A DNA stretch of 64,000 bases from Paenibacillus sp. DMB5 (GTDB taxonomy: Bacteria > Bacillota > Bacilli > Paenibacillales > Paenibacillaceae), in assembly GCF_001517085.1 (NCBI RefSeq), contig NZ_LRAC01000147.1, forward strand, positions 173,646 to 237,645. The letters run 5' to 3'. Position numbers and translations under genes: made by a program. A model generated the notes under the pieces. The model had not been told where the DNA came from. It searched no databases and saw only the letters and a list, made by a program, of their open reading frames with translations. Shown here one piece after another: positions 18,599 through 27,284 of the stretch. The stretch's first letter is position 1. Each line of letters starts with the position of its first letter.

Positions 18599-20128
18599 CT
18601 ATTCTCCTGCAATATCTAACTCAGATACTATTTTTTTATATTCTCGTCCATCCTCCTTGCCTTGAATAGGGTTCCACACTTGAGCAAAGAACGGTTCACG
18701 CTTAGCACGTTCTTTGTAATTCCAGCTTTCACGTTCACATTGAGGGCAGAAATGTCCTCCCTCAAGAACAAGTTTGGGACTGGCGCTAAAGGTATGTCCG
18801 AATGCACATTTGAAATTAAGTTGTTCCGCCCAATCGCCCGTCGCCATCTCTGTAGATAGGCATTCACCACCGCGGAATTTTGCAGCCCCTTTCATATCTT
18901 CAATATTTAATTGTGAAGCAGGCTTATTCTCATCATAGCCATGATCGAGCTTTATAACTTTGTTCCAATCGGTGAATTTCTTCATCTCGGATAGTTTACC
19001 CGGAATCGACTCCCAATTTTTCTTACTGCCCCAATAAGCTTCGATTTTCTCAATATCATTATCCTCGATAAAACGCAGTGTCCCGCGTTCTTTCACTGCT
19101 TGTTTTTTCATTGTCCGCTTAATCATAGCCCCCATAAATTTCTGCCCACCGGGCAGCTTCGTAATGACTTTAGCTACGGGAACAAGTGCACCGAGATTAT
19201 CGAGGTAGCTCTGATAAAAGTACTCCATCGAGTCCCTGCGGAAGTGGAAATAGTTCTCCAGCTTGTCAGAATCCAGATAATATTGCCCGTGAAAATTCCT
19301 GGTAGCATACCATTTGGGGTCGATCACATGATCTAAATTGGTGATGCCAAGCTTGCCGTAAAGCACTTGGTACATCTCAAGCGTGCTGACCCGGCAGCTT
19401 TCTCCCCCGCCAATATTGTATATATGCTGCCAGAACCCTTTATCAAGTTCTCCGTCAATATCCTGGATGCACAGATTTCGCATTAATCGTCCTGAATCGC
19501 GGTCAGATACGTACTCAAGTACATTTTCCAGACAATTATGGAACATAATCGGGTCTTGAATCTTACTCATCGCCGGTCCCATAATACCCGTCTGTCTGAG
19601 ACTCACCCAATAGCTTAGTCCAGATTCAATGACCATACGCTCGGCAGCAATTTTTGAAACGGCATAGTAATCATATACACTTGGCTTAAGAGGATCTCCC
19701 ACACGTCCCCAATGGATTGGCGGCATACGGTCACCTGTTTCTGCAATTGTACCGATATTTACAAAACGCGTTGTACCTGCACGGCCACTTTTCTTAATGG
19801 AGTCAACGATGTTTTTTGCTGAACCATAGTTAATCTGCATGGCCCGTTCGGGAAGCTCATCAGCCGCAGGAGAAACAAAAGCAGCTATATGAAGTATAAT
19901 GTCGGCATCCCTCACACATTCGTAAACCAGGTTGCGATCCAATAGATTACCATAGACTACTTTAACACCACTAAGCCCCTCATATGGCTTGAGCTTCTCA
20001 CGGCTGTTAGGATTGTCTAAATCAAAGAGTAACAGCTCACATTTCGCCAAATCGTTGATTAATAACTTCAACGTCTCCCCACCCATATTGCCCGCTGCAC
20101 CAGTAATCATGACCCGTTTTTTCTTCAT
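18599..20128 (-). CDS. Extended SDR (NAD-dependent epimerase/dehydratase) with C-terminal zinc ribbon
   Basis: Protein of 509 residues. The N-terminal Rossmann domain has TGAAGNMGG (dinucleotide binding), a FDLD acidic turn favouring NAD, and the catalytic YYAVSK pair. The middle third carries no motif I recognise. The C-terminus has a treble-clef-like zinc site, CAFGHTF followed by FCPQCERE. Most NAD epimerases are about 310 residues, so the 200-residue extension is unusual. ATG 20128 has AGGTG at correct spacing; upstream in-frame ATGs (20146, 20143) lack one. It is divergent from a TetR gene, with a palindrome AGACACAGTGTCT between. The substrate is unknown: probably a small carbonyl or sugar, but this is inference. 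Confidence 0.82.
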   Translation of the reverse strand: MKKKRVMITGAAGNMGGETLKLLINDLAKCELLLFDLDNPNSREKLKPYEGLSGVKVVYGNLLDRNLVYECVRDADIILHIAAFVSPAADELPERAMQINYGSAKNIVDSIKKSGRAGTTRFVNIGTIAETGDRMPPIHWGRVGDPLKPSVYDYYAVSKIAAERMVIESGLSYWVSLRQTGIMGPAMSKIQDPIMFHNCLENVLEYVSDRDSGRLMRNLCIQDIDGELDKGFWQHIYNIGGGESCRVSTLEMYQVLYGKLGITNLDHVIDPKWYATRNFHGQYYLDSDKLENYFHFRRDSMEYFYQSYLDNLGALVPVAKVITKLPGGQKFMGAMIKRTMKKQAVKERGTLRFIEDNDIEKIEAYWGSKKNWESIPGKLSEMKKFTDWNKVIKLDHGYDENKPASQLNIEDMKGAAKFRGGECLSTEMATGDWAEQLNFKCAFGHTFSASPKLVLEGGHFCPQCERESWNYKERAKREPFFAQVWNPIQGKEDGREYKKIVSELDIAGE

Positions 20129-20184
20129 TTTTTTCACCTGCATCATAAGTATATTGACAAATCATTAGTCTACCTTCAGAATAC

Positions 20185-20197
20185 AGACACAGTGTCT
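20185..20197. promoter_or_regulatory. Palindromic operator in divergent SDR/TetR region
   Basis: AGACACAGTGTCT, a perfect 13-bp palindrome, lies 57 bases upstream of the SDR start and about 97 upstream of the TetR start. A looser copy of the same arms is at 20237-20261. It is the probable TetR-family binding site. Confidence 0.65.
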
Positions 20198-20236
20198 ATT
20201 TAACAACCATCAGTTGATTGGTTCTCTGATGTAACA

Positions 20237-20261
20237 TAGACATTCGATATGAAAGTGTCTA
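20237..20261. promoter_or_regulatory. Second, spaced inverted repeat of the TetR operator
   Basis: TAGACA (20237-20242) and TGTCTA (20256-20261) share the arms of the palindrome at 20185 but are separated by 13 bases. They lie just upstream of the TetR start at 20294, consistent with autorepression. Confidence 0.45.
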
Positions 20262-20293
20262 TTTCAATAGAAATTTATTTTTTCAGAGGTGAT

Positions 20294-20860
20294 ATGACAT
20301 TGAATCAACGTGAACGATTAACCAAACTCTTGCTGAAACAGAGCTTGATAAGCTTGCTCAAAGAGAAAAACATAAGCCAGATCAGTGTAAAGGAATTATG
20401 CAATTCAGCTGGAATTAACCGCTCTACTTTCTATTTACATTATGCTAATGCATATGAACTGCTTGAATATGTTGAGCAGGAGATTATTAATAATACGAGT
20501 GCCTATCTGGATAAAATTGAAGCGGGAGACAACGGTACTACTTATATCCTGGCTTTTCTGGATTACATTAAAAAGGATGAGGAGCTATTCTCTGTAATGC
20601 TCCTCACCTCTAATGAAAACGTGTTATTTCCCAAACGCCTTCTGAGTGAAATACTCAAGAATATTGATAGCCAGCTTCAACTCAACGTACCCGACAGGTT
20701 GAAACGGTATACTTATTCTTACCTGGTCAATGGAAGCCTGGCGATCATCCAAGAATGGATACAAGAAGGATTTGTAATCTCCAGTTTTGAACTGGCAGGG
20801 CTCATCTTCTCCTTAGCTGACCATTCATTATTGGCGTTTGACCCCATAGAAGAGAAGTAA
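20294..20860 (+). CDS. TetR/AcrR family regulator
   Basis: Repressor of 188 residues. The helix-turn-helix reads QISVKELCNSAGINRSTFYLHY (about residues 32-53). The C-terminal domain is the type often called TetR_C_8, ending with YLVNGSLAIIQEWIQEGF. ATG 20294 follows GAGGTG and gives the usual short arm before the HTH; the longer frame from 20249 adds 15 residues that overlap the operator-like repeat. It is divergent from the SDR/zinc-ribbon gene, its likely target, and ends only 5 bases from the stop of the convergent MMPL gene. Confidence 0.87.
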   Translation: MTLNQRERLTKLLLKQSLISLLKEKNISQISVKELCNSAGINRSTFYLHYANAYELLEYVEQEIINNTSAYLDKIEAGDNGTTYILAFLDYIKKDEELFSVMLLTSNENVLFPKRLLSEILKNIDSQLQLNVPDRLKRYTYSYLVNGSLAIIQEWIQEGFVISSFELAGLIFSLADHSLLAFDPIEEK

Positions 20861-20865
20861 GTATC

Positions 20866-23046
20866 TTATTGATTTATCCCATCAGTTTTACTCTTCAGCT
20901 CTTTCATTACTGATTCACCTTCAATGTCAAGATTAGGCAAAATCCGGTCCAGCCATTTCGGCAAATACCATGCTGATTTACCCATCAGAGTCATAACAGC
21001 CGGAACGATGAGTAGTCTTACTATAAAAGCATCAAAGAGAATACCAAACGCTAGTGCGAAGCCCATCGACTTAATAATCGGATCTTCTGCCAGCATGAAG
21101 CCGGTAAATACGGAGATCATAATCAGGCCCGCAGCCGTTACTACACCGCCACTGTGTCCCATTCCAGCCAATACGGCTTTTTTTGCATCTCCTGTATGTT
21201 TGAATTCTTCACGCATTCGGCTAACAAGGAAAACCTCATAATCCATGGCAAGGCCGAATAGGATGCCTACAACTATAATTGGAAGAAAGTTTAGAATCGG
21301 ACCTGAACCGTAGAAGCCAAAGACGCTGCCCATATGTCCATCCTGAATGACGAAGACGACAAATCCAAATGTTGCGGCAAGGGAGAGAATAAAGCCCAGC
21401 ACCGCCTTCACTGGCACCAGCAGCGAACGGAATACGACCATCAGCAGGAGAAACGCCAGTCCGACGATGATGAGACAGAATTTGGGCAGCGCATCACTCA
21501 GGTTCTGCGAAATCTCAAGATTAACGGCTGTGCTGCCTGTGACCATAAATTCCACATGGTTCTTCTCTAGAATGTCAGGAGCCTGATTTCGGATTGCTTC
21601 GACAAGCTTAGTTGTTTCCGTATCATGCGGCCCCGTCGCCGGGATAATATTGATCAGCGCAACTTCTCCCGATGGTCCTGGAATAGCCGGTGATACCGCA
21701 CCTATATTGGGTATAGCTTCCAGTTCCTTTAGTGCACTTGATACGTTGGTCATGAAGTCTCCTTCACCTTCGGCAACCGCCAGAACAATGAGAGGACTGT
21801 GAAATCCTTCACCGTACCCTTCGGAAAGCAGGTCATAAGCCCGGCGCTCCGTTTTTTCCGTTGATTTCAGACCGTCGTCGGAACTCCCCAACTGCAGATG
21901 TGAGAAAGGTAAGGCAATTACACCCAGCAAGATCATTCCTAGAATAACTATCGTCCAAGGCTTACCGGTTACAAAATGCCCAAGACGGTTACTTTTTGCG
22001 GTCTTCCGTTTACGAGGCTGCAGCCACTTGTTTCCGCTTGAAGCAGTGACCCTGCTCCCCACTGCGCTGAGCACAGCAGGAACAAGGATGATCGAGGTGA
22101 GCATTGCTATGAATACACAGAATGCGCCTGCCAGCCCCATGGCTGTGAGGAAAGGAATTTTTACAACTGCCAGCCCGACCAAGCCAATTATGACTGTTAT
22201 GGCTGCAAAAACTACAGAGCTTCCTGCTGTCGCATTTGCGATAGCTATAGATTCCTGAGCGTTATAGCCCTCCGCCAATTGCTGGCGGTACCTGGAGACG
22301 ATAAAGAGCGCATAATCTATTCCTACTGCCAGCCCAAGCATAGCTGCGAGCGACATTGAGGTTGAGGGAATATCCAGCATATTGGAACCAATCATTACGC
22401 CGAGCAAGCCAATCCCAAGGCCTACTACTGCAGTGGCAATGGGCAGTACTCCGAGCAAGAAGGAACTGAATGTGATTGAAAGAACCAGAAAAGCGATGAG
22501 TACACCAATAACCTCAGACGGACCCATGATTTTCATCTGAACGTAAGCAGAGCCAGTCAGTTCAGCTTGCCAGTCCGAGAATCGCATGCCTTCTGCAACA
22601 GCTGTTATATGTTCTCTGGAAGCTTCTGTGACTTCACCTGCAGGTATTTTATATGTGATGTCCATGTAGGCTATAGTCTTGTCTGCATTTAGTGACTGAT
22701 TATCATAAGGACCCGCCACTGATTTCACTTGTGTATCTTCCACAATCTCTTTTAGTGTTTTCTGAATGACTGCCTGAGAGGATTCTGAGGACAATGTCTG
22801 ACCTTCAGGTGCTTTGATGACCAGTCGGGTTTGTCCCCCGTCTTCCTTCGGCCCGGCGAATTCCTTATTTAATATATCAATCGCCGCTTGGGATTTAAGC
22901 CCCGGAATAGATGTGTTGTCATTGAACGCTGGCCCTATGCTCAGTGCAAGTATTGCAAATGCCAGTAGAACTACAAATCCTCCAAGCATGACTAGTTTCG
23001 CATTTCTTGCTGACCAGCGGCCTAATCGGTATAAATATTTTGCCAT
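20866..23046 (-). CDS. MMPL/RND family exporter (YdfJ-like)
   Basis: Proton-driven membrane exporter of 726 residues with 12 helices in two repeats, each with an exported loop. The proton-relay motifs are seen twice: AVGIDYALFIVSRYRQ and GLAMDYEVFLVSRMRE. Exported substrates in this family are lipids, toxic amphiphiles or peptides. AGGAGGAAAAGAA-type spacing supports ATG 23046 rather than 23064. Two 12-mers at 23121-23156 match those upstream of the two-component operon at 24942-27197, as in the B. subtilis YdfHI-YdfJ pair, so I infer control by that system. The convergent TetR gene is adjacent but shows no operator copy here. Confidence 0.9.
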   Translation of the reverse strand: MAKYLYRLGRWSARNAKLVMLGGFVVLLAFAILALSIGPAFNDNTSIPGLKSQAAIDILNKEFAGPKEDGGQTRLVIKAPEGQTLSSESSQAVIQKTLKEIVEDTQVKSVAGPYDNQSLNADKTIAYMDITYKIPAGEVTEASREHITAVAEGMRFSDWQAELTGSAYVQMKIMGPSEVIGVLIAFLVLSITFSSFLLGVLPIATAVVGLGIGLLGVMIGSNMLDIPSTSMSLAAMLGLAVGIDYALFIVSRYRQQLAEGYNAQESIAIANATAGSSVVFAAITVIIGLVGLAVVKIPFLTAMGLAGAFCVFIAMLTSIILVPAVLSAVGSRVTASSGNKWLQPRKRKTAKSNRLGHFVTGKPWTIVILGMILLGVIALPFSHLQLGSSDDGLKSTEKTERRAYDLLSEGYGEGFHSPLIVLAVAEGEGDFMTNVSSALKELEAIPNIGAVSPAIPGPSGEVALINIIPATGPHDTETTKLVEAIRNQAPDILEKNHVEFMVTGSTAVNLEISQNLSDALPKFCLIIVGLAFLLLMVVFRSLLVPVKAVLGFILSLAATFGFVVFVIQDGHMGSVFGFYGSGPILNFLPIIVVGILFGLAMDYEVFLVSRMREEFKHTGDAKKAVLAGMGHSGGVVTAAGLIMISVFTGFMLAEDPIIKSMGFALAFGILFDAFIVRLLIVPAVMTLMGKSAWYLPKWLDRILPNLDIEGESVMKELKSKTDGINQ

Positions 23047-23120
23047 TTCTTTTCCTCCCGACATCCTATTTGTTTATTCTCTATGTATTTAGTTTATAGG
23101 AAAAATTTAAAGGGCGAATC

Positions 23121-23156
23121 GTACCAAGGGGAAGGAATGGACATGTACCTTTGGGA
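23121..23156 (-). promoter_or_regulatory. Tandem response-regulator 12-mers upstream of the MMPL gene
   Basis: On the minus strand TCCCAAAGGTAC (23156-23145) and TCCCCTTGGTAC (23132-23121) repeat at a 24-bp interval, 75-110 bases upstream of the exporter start. They share KCCCNNNSGTAC with the pair at 27285-27318. I recall YdfI of B. subtilis recognising tandem GCCCRAAYGTAC; the resemblance is to positions 1-4 and 8-12. Confidence 0.6.
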
Positions 23157-23204
23157 AGAAAACGAACAGCATAACTCTTTGAGTGAATAATGAGCATGCA
23201 ATAG

Positions 23205-23257
23205 AAAAAGACATTATCCCGGCATATCCCAAAAGGGAATGGCTAGATAATGTCTAT
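23205..23257 (-). terminator. Terminator after SDR gene
   Basis: Stem AGACATTATC (23209-23218) / GATAATGTCT (23246-23255) with an inner CCC/GGG pairing, followed on the minus strand by TTTTTCTAT. It lies 16 bases past the SDR stop. Confidence 0.8.
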
Positions 23258-23272
23258 TTGAACAAGTAATGC

Positions 23273-24052
23273 TTACAGGGTTAAACCTCCATCGACAGCA
23301 ATTATTGAACCCGTCATATAGCTAGATTGGCTGGTTGCGAGCATTAATACTATTTCGGCAATTTCGGCAGGGTCTGCAAATCGCCCCATTCGCATATTAG
23401 GAAATTCCTCTGGAGTATATCCATTGTTTTGCATCATTGTCGGTACAGCTTGTGTAAGAGTGGTATCTACACCTCCTGGGCATATCGCATTTACTCTTAC
23501 TCCCTTGCGTACATATTCTAGAGCAGCAGCCTTTGTCAATCCAATGACAGCGTGCTTACTGGCTGTATAGACCGACATACTATGTTCAGCGCGAAGCCCC
23601 GCAGTGGAGGCTGTATTTATAATCGAACCGAATCCTTGTTCAGCCATTATTTTTAGTACATGCTTTAAGCCTAGAAAGACACCCCTAACATTAACATTAA
23701 TTATGCGATCAAACTCTGCTTCTTCGATATTTTCAAGCAAAGAGAATTTTTGCAATATTCCTGCGTTATTTACAAAAGCATCTATTCTTCCGTATTGTTC
23801 CATAGTTGTTTGAACATATTTCAGAACATGCTCATTCTTTGAAACATCTGCCTGAATAAAGATGCCTTCTCCGCCTTCTTTTTTAATAAGACTAAGCGTT
23901 TCTTCCCCGGTCACAGAGTTAAAGTCTACAACGCTAACCTTATAACCTGCTTTAGAAAGCTTAATCGATGATGACCGGCCAATACCACTACCCGCTCCTG
24001 TAACAATAGCTACCTTGTCTTCTAACCTAATCGAACCTTCATAATCGCTCAT
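23273..24052 (-). CDS. Classical SDR family oxidoreductase
   Basis: NAD(P)-dependent alcohol dehydrogenase/ketoreductase of 259 residues, cytoplasmic. TGAGSGIGR (cofactor), NNAG (strand 4), catalytic Ser and YTASK, then PGGVDTTL are all in place. The size is normal for the FabG/glucose dehydrogenase group. GGAGG lies 8 bases before ATG 24052. An AraC gene follows upstream on the same strand (24162-24887), a likely regulator. The specific substrate cannot be read from the sequence. Confidence 0.9.
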   Translation of the reverse strand: MSDYEGSIRLEDKVAIVTGAGSGIGRSSSIKLSKAGYKVSVVDFNSVTGEETLSLIKKEGGEGIFIQADVSKNEHVLKYVQTTMEQYGRIDAFVNNAGILQKFSLLENIEEAEFDRIINVNVRGVFLGLKHVLKIMAEQGFGSIINTASTAGLRAEHSMSVYTASKHAVIGLTKAAALEYVRKGVRVNAICPGGVDTTLTQAVPTMMQNNGYTPEEFPNMRMGRFADPAEIAEIVLMLATSQSSYMTGSIIAVDGGLTL

Positions 24053-24161
24053 AATGAGTTCCTCCATCAAATGATTTTGCTGGATCCAGCAATCCACTCA
24101 ATAAGTTTACAAATCATTATGTTCGAAAACTATATGGAAATGCGACATCTTTCATCCTATT

Positions 24162-24887
24162 TCAATAAGTTAGCTTGCGGAATGCTCCAGGGGTCATTCC
24201 ACAATACTGATGAAATAATTGATAAAAATGATACATATCATGGATTCCTACCAAATTCGCTATTTTTTCAATACTTATAGTAGAGTAACTCAGTAACCCG
24301 CAGCTATGACGAATCCTTGTCTCCATCAGCAATTGCTTATATGATTTCCCAGTCAGATTTTTGAAATTACGCTGAAAATGCCGTGTACTCATGTGTAATT
24401 GTTTACTGATGTGATGAACCGAAACCGAATCCTTAAATTGGCAAGCAATATGATGGAGGGGTTTGTACAAAGGATCTCCACTGTTCTCGAATTCTACTAA
24501 ACTTGCCTTCATCGGCTTAGACAAAAGAAAATCAGTGAAATATTTCCAGGCCTCTAGTAGCCTGTTCTCTGCATAGCTAACTGGCTTTCCATAAAATGAA
24601 TAAGTAGCTTTGAAAAATTGAATGAATTCATTACGATAACTTTGGTTTACTGACCATTTCATTGGAAGATGTGGAACGGCCTTGTCTTTCCCACAATCCA
24701 GATAGATATAGCGTAGCACTTGAACTGATTTTTGCTGATGAATTTCCATTTCTAAAATATCCGCTTTAGATGCACGAGTGATGAATAAATCACCCGGCAT
24801 AGCTTGTCTTTCAGCATACCCTAAATGTTGTAAGCCAGTACCCTCTACGATATAAGTGATGACTACGTATGGCGGTAGTTTATTCAT
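24162..24887 (-). CDS. AraC family transcriptional regulator
   Basis: Regulator of 241 residues with a short cupin-like sensor N-terminus (YVVITYIVEGTGLQHLG...MPGDLFI) and a C-terminal AraC domain (VSVHHISKQLHMSTRHFQRNFKNLTGKSY; IEKIANLVGIHDMYHFYQLFHQYCGMTPGAFRK). GGGGGA precedes ATG 24887. It lies 110 bases upstream of the SDR gene on the same strand and probably controls it. The pair sits between the MMPL exporter and the two-component operon, which share regulatory sites. Confidence 0.87.
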   Translation of the reverse strand: MNKLPPYVVITYIVEGTGLQHLGYAERQAMPGDLFITRASKADILEMEIHQQKSVQVLRYIYLDCGKDKAVPHLPMKWSVNQSYRNEFIQFFKATYSFYGKPVSYAENRLLEAWKYFTDFLLSKPMKASLVEFENSGDPLYKPLHHIACQFKDSVSVHHISKQLHMSTRHFQRNFKNLTGKSYKQLLMETRIRHSCGLLSYSTISIEKIANLVGIHDMYHFYQLFHQYCGMTPGAFRKLTY

Positions 24888-24941
24888 GGCTGTCCCCCGA
24901 ATCAGTGAGTAAATTGCGATTTATGAAATCTCACGAGCTGA

Positions 24942-25594
24942 CTAGATATGAAGAATACCTAGTTCTAAGGCAGTAACTACCGCCTGGGAACGTGATTCTA
25001 CTCCAAGCTTACTGTAAATGTTGGTTAAATGCGCTTTGATCGTCCGCTCTGTAACTCCCATATCAAATGCAATTTCTTTGCTTTTGAACCCCCGTGCTAC
25101 CATTTGTAGGATAATCGTTTCTTTATCAGTCAGGTATACATGCCCTTTCTCTTTAGCCTCCGGAGTATCCAGCCTTTCTTTGGCAGCTAATACTTCGCCA
25201 GAATATCAGCCTGCAAAAGAGTGCTTCCCCGTACGGCCGATTCGATGGTCCGGAATAGATCCTCCCGGCTTGTATCTTTCAGTAAATAACCTTTTGCTCC
25301 AAGTGCCAATGCTTGTACCATTAACTCATCTTCGTTGTAGGTCGTTAATATTATGATTGGAATTACAGATTGTGCAGCATTTAAAGCCTTTAATGTATCC
25401 AATCCACTCATAACTGGCATATTCAGATCCAGTAAAATCACATCAGGTACAAGTGTTTCAATTAAACTAAGTGCAATCTGGCCATTCTCTGCTTCACCGA
25501 CAATACTAAAACGCTTATCGGTCTCCAAAATCATTTTCAATCCTTCTCGTACCACTAAGTGATCATCAACGATGAGTATTTTATATGGAATCAT
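24942..25594 (-). pseudogene. NarL/LuxR-type response regulator (YdfI-like), one apparent frameshift
   Basis: The receiver domain reads from ATG 25594 (VDDHLVVREG; phospho-acceptor Asp in DVILLDLNMP; Lys in KGYLLKD) and stops at 25187 after ADILAKY. The LuxR DNA-binding helix-turn-helix continues in another frame to 24942 (LTDKETIILQMVARGFKSKEIA; VTERTIKAHLTNIYSKLGV). Restoring one A at about 25193-25195 (AAG to AAAG) rejoins them as ILAKVLAAKERLD, 217 residues, the normal NarL size. As written, the product is a receiver without a DNA-binding domain. The start overlaps the kinase stop by 4 bases. Targets are probably the tandem 12-mers at 23121-23156 and 27285-27318. Confidence 0.85.
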
Positions 25595-26808
25595 ATCCCG
25601 TCTCCTTTATTAACCGGAGCTTCTATTTGAATTCGTGTACCACTTGATAGGCTCCTGATTGTGATTTCCCCGCCGATTAAGCGCACACGTTCATACAATC
25701 CCAGTAGGCCATAATGCCCGGTTTTTTTTCCAATAACATTTGTATCGAATCCTACCCCATTGTCTTTAATTTCGATCTGAATGCGGTTATTCTGCTCTTG
25801 AACACTTATCCATACCTTATCTGCTTTCGCATGCTTCGCCACATTCATCAAGCATTCACTGATGATTTGCAGACTATGCTCCTTCAACGTTCCCGTCATA
25901 ACAGAAGCAATTTTTAGTTGTTGCATGACATCAATGCCTGTCGCTTGATTAAATCTATGCACTTCATCTCTAACCGCCTCTTCAAAATCCGTTTTGGAGA
26001 CAGACTTTGCCCGTAAATTATCTATTGCAAGACGCGCTTCTGCAAGTGTCCGCCGTGCTTGACTCATGGAGACCTCGACAAATTCTTGTGCCCGTTGAAT
26101 GTTTCCTTGAGTGATATGGGCATTAACAGCCTCCAATTGCATTATAAGCCCCGCAACTCCCTGGGCCAAAGTATCATGAAGATCACGTGCCAGACGCTGG
26201 CGTTCATTTGCAAGTGTGAGCTCCTCAACCTTCTTGTGTGCCTTTTCCAGATCCTCCAGAAAGATTTGGGTACGTATCCGGGCATGTACCTGTTGAAAAA
26301 ACATCGAAGCGTATGCCCCCACAACAATCAGCATTAACAGAAACAACAGGACTAAAAGTACAAGGTCATATTCATCTCCTACATAAATGATGGTGTAGAA
26401 GAACATTGAAACGCAATATAAACTAACAAGCGCTATTTTTCGCCTTTGATAAAACAGCCCTATGCTTTGACCGATTAATACAGGGAACAAACCGATTATA
26501 ACCGCAGGCGAGCTATCCGGCATTAGTAAAGCACATGTAAAAATCAACAATCCTTGAATGATAAAGTAAAGCCATGCTTTGCTTAAGGATATCCTATATA
26601 GGCTCCAATGAAGAGTAGCATGAACAATATAAACTATAGTAAAGAGCAAAGCATTAAGCAGAACAAGCTCGCCGATGCTTTGCAGGATCATTGAAGCTGC
26701 ATACACTAAAGAAACCCAAATGAGTATGGGAATTCTGGCAACCATCAATTCATTGATTCTTTGATCTTGCAACTCACTCTTTGACTTAAATATCCGTGAT
26801 ATCTTCAT
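25591..26808 (-). CDS. NarL-family sensor histidine kinase (YdfH-like)
   Basis: Membrane sensor kinase of 405 residues. Six or so helices fill residues 25-170, a coiled linker follows (QIFLEDLEKAHKKVEELTLA), then the HisKA_3 dimerisation box with phospho-acceptor His in RQRLARDLHDTLAQGVAGL and a HATPase domain (ECLMNVAKHA; IKDNGVGFD; GHYGLLGLYERV). The short extracytoplasmic loops suggest it senses an intramembrane or membrane-bound cue. GGAGG precedes ATG 26808, and it is coupled to the response-regulator gene by a 4-base overlap. The gene upstream encodes a small membrane protein that may be an accessory. Confidence 0.9.
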   Translation of the reverse strand: MKISRIFKSKSELQDQRINELMVARIPILIWVSLVYAASMILQSIGELVLLNALLFTIVYIVHATLHWSLYRISLSKAWLYFIIQGLLIFTCALLMPDSSPAVIIGLFPVLIGQSIGLFYQRRKIALVSLYCVSMFFYTIIYVGDEYDLVLLVLLFLLMLIVVGAYASMFFQQVHARIRTQIFLEDLEKAHKKVEELTLANERQRLARDLHDTLAQGVAGLIMQLEAVNAHITQGNIQRAQEFVEVSMSQARRTLAEARLAIDNLRAKSVSKTDFEEAVRDEVHRFNQATGIDVMQQLKIASVMTGTLKEHSLQIISECLMNVAKHAKADKVWISVQEQNNRIQIEIKDNGVGFDTNVIGKKTGHYGLLGLYERVRLIGGEITIRSLSSGTRIQIEAPVNKGDGI

Positions 26809-26822
26809 CTCATTCCTCCGCG

Positions 26823-27127
26823 TTAGTTCTTACCATCGTCTAATGATTTTCTCCGAAGAATTAACCGTATTGCTCTTATTGAGAAAAAATAGCCTATAAG
26901 CAGTAGGCCGCCTGTATATAAGGTAATACGGATTTTGCAGGTACGATTCATCTTCTGCTTTTCTGCTTGTTGAATTGAATTTAGGGCTTCTCAAAAATGG
27001 TATGAAACCCATTCTTGATATCATTCCAGAACCCGGCATAGGCATAATTCGGAAAGCTCCAAGGCAGTACAAAAACAACGAGTAGTATCATTAGGCTGAA
27101 GTGACACATTAATGGTTTATTACTCAT
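26823..27127 (-). pseudogene. Small exported/membrane protein of two-component operon, one apparent frameshift
   Basis: Reading from ATG 27127 gives a short N-terminus, a signal-like segment (CHFSLMILLVVFVLPWS ending NYAYA), then GFWNDIKNGFHTIFEKP and a stop. Restoring one A at about 26987-26989 continues as ALNSIQQAEKQKMNRTCK, a transmembrane helix (ITLYTGGLLLIGYFFSI) and a basic tail RAIRLILRRKSLDDGKN, 101 residues. The stop at 26823 stands just before the kinase ribosome site, an ideal operon junction, which supports the repair. I do not recognise the family. An accessory to the kinase is a context-based guess. In-frame ATGs at 27169 and 27160 are other possible starts. Confidence 0.6.
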
Positions 27128-27197
27128 AATCAAAAGGGTTATCATCAAAACGAATCGCATAAATCTCAATATTCATAATTAAAATCAACCCAGTCAT
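27120..27197 (-). CDS. Possible 25-residue leader ORF of the two-component operon
   Basis: AGAGGTGG stands 5 bases before ATG 27197. The frame is 25 codons, and its TAA (27120-27122) lies inside the start region of the next gene, whose ATG is at 27127. The layout suggests translational coupling or a leader peptide. The product begins MTGLILIMNIEIYAIRF and is unknown to me. Confidence 0.35.
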   Translation of the reverse strand: MTGLILIMNIEIYAIRFDDNPFDYE

Positions 27198-27284
27198 TAT
27201 TACCACCTCTAGCTTATAATTAATTGAGAGTTATTCATTGTCCAATTGACTCACATTGTACAATAATTCATTACTTCTGGAATC

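Noticed and set aside
25187..25200. Programmed ribosomal frameshift in the response regulator
   Set aside because: No slippery heptamer, stimulatory hairpin or internal Shine-Dalgarno at the break; response regulators of this family are not known to use one.
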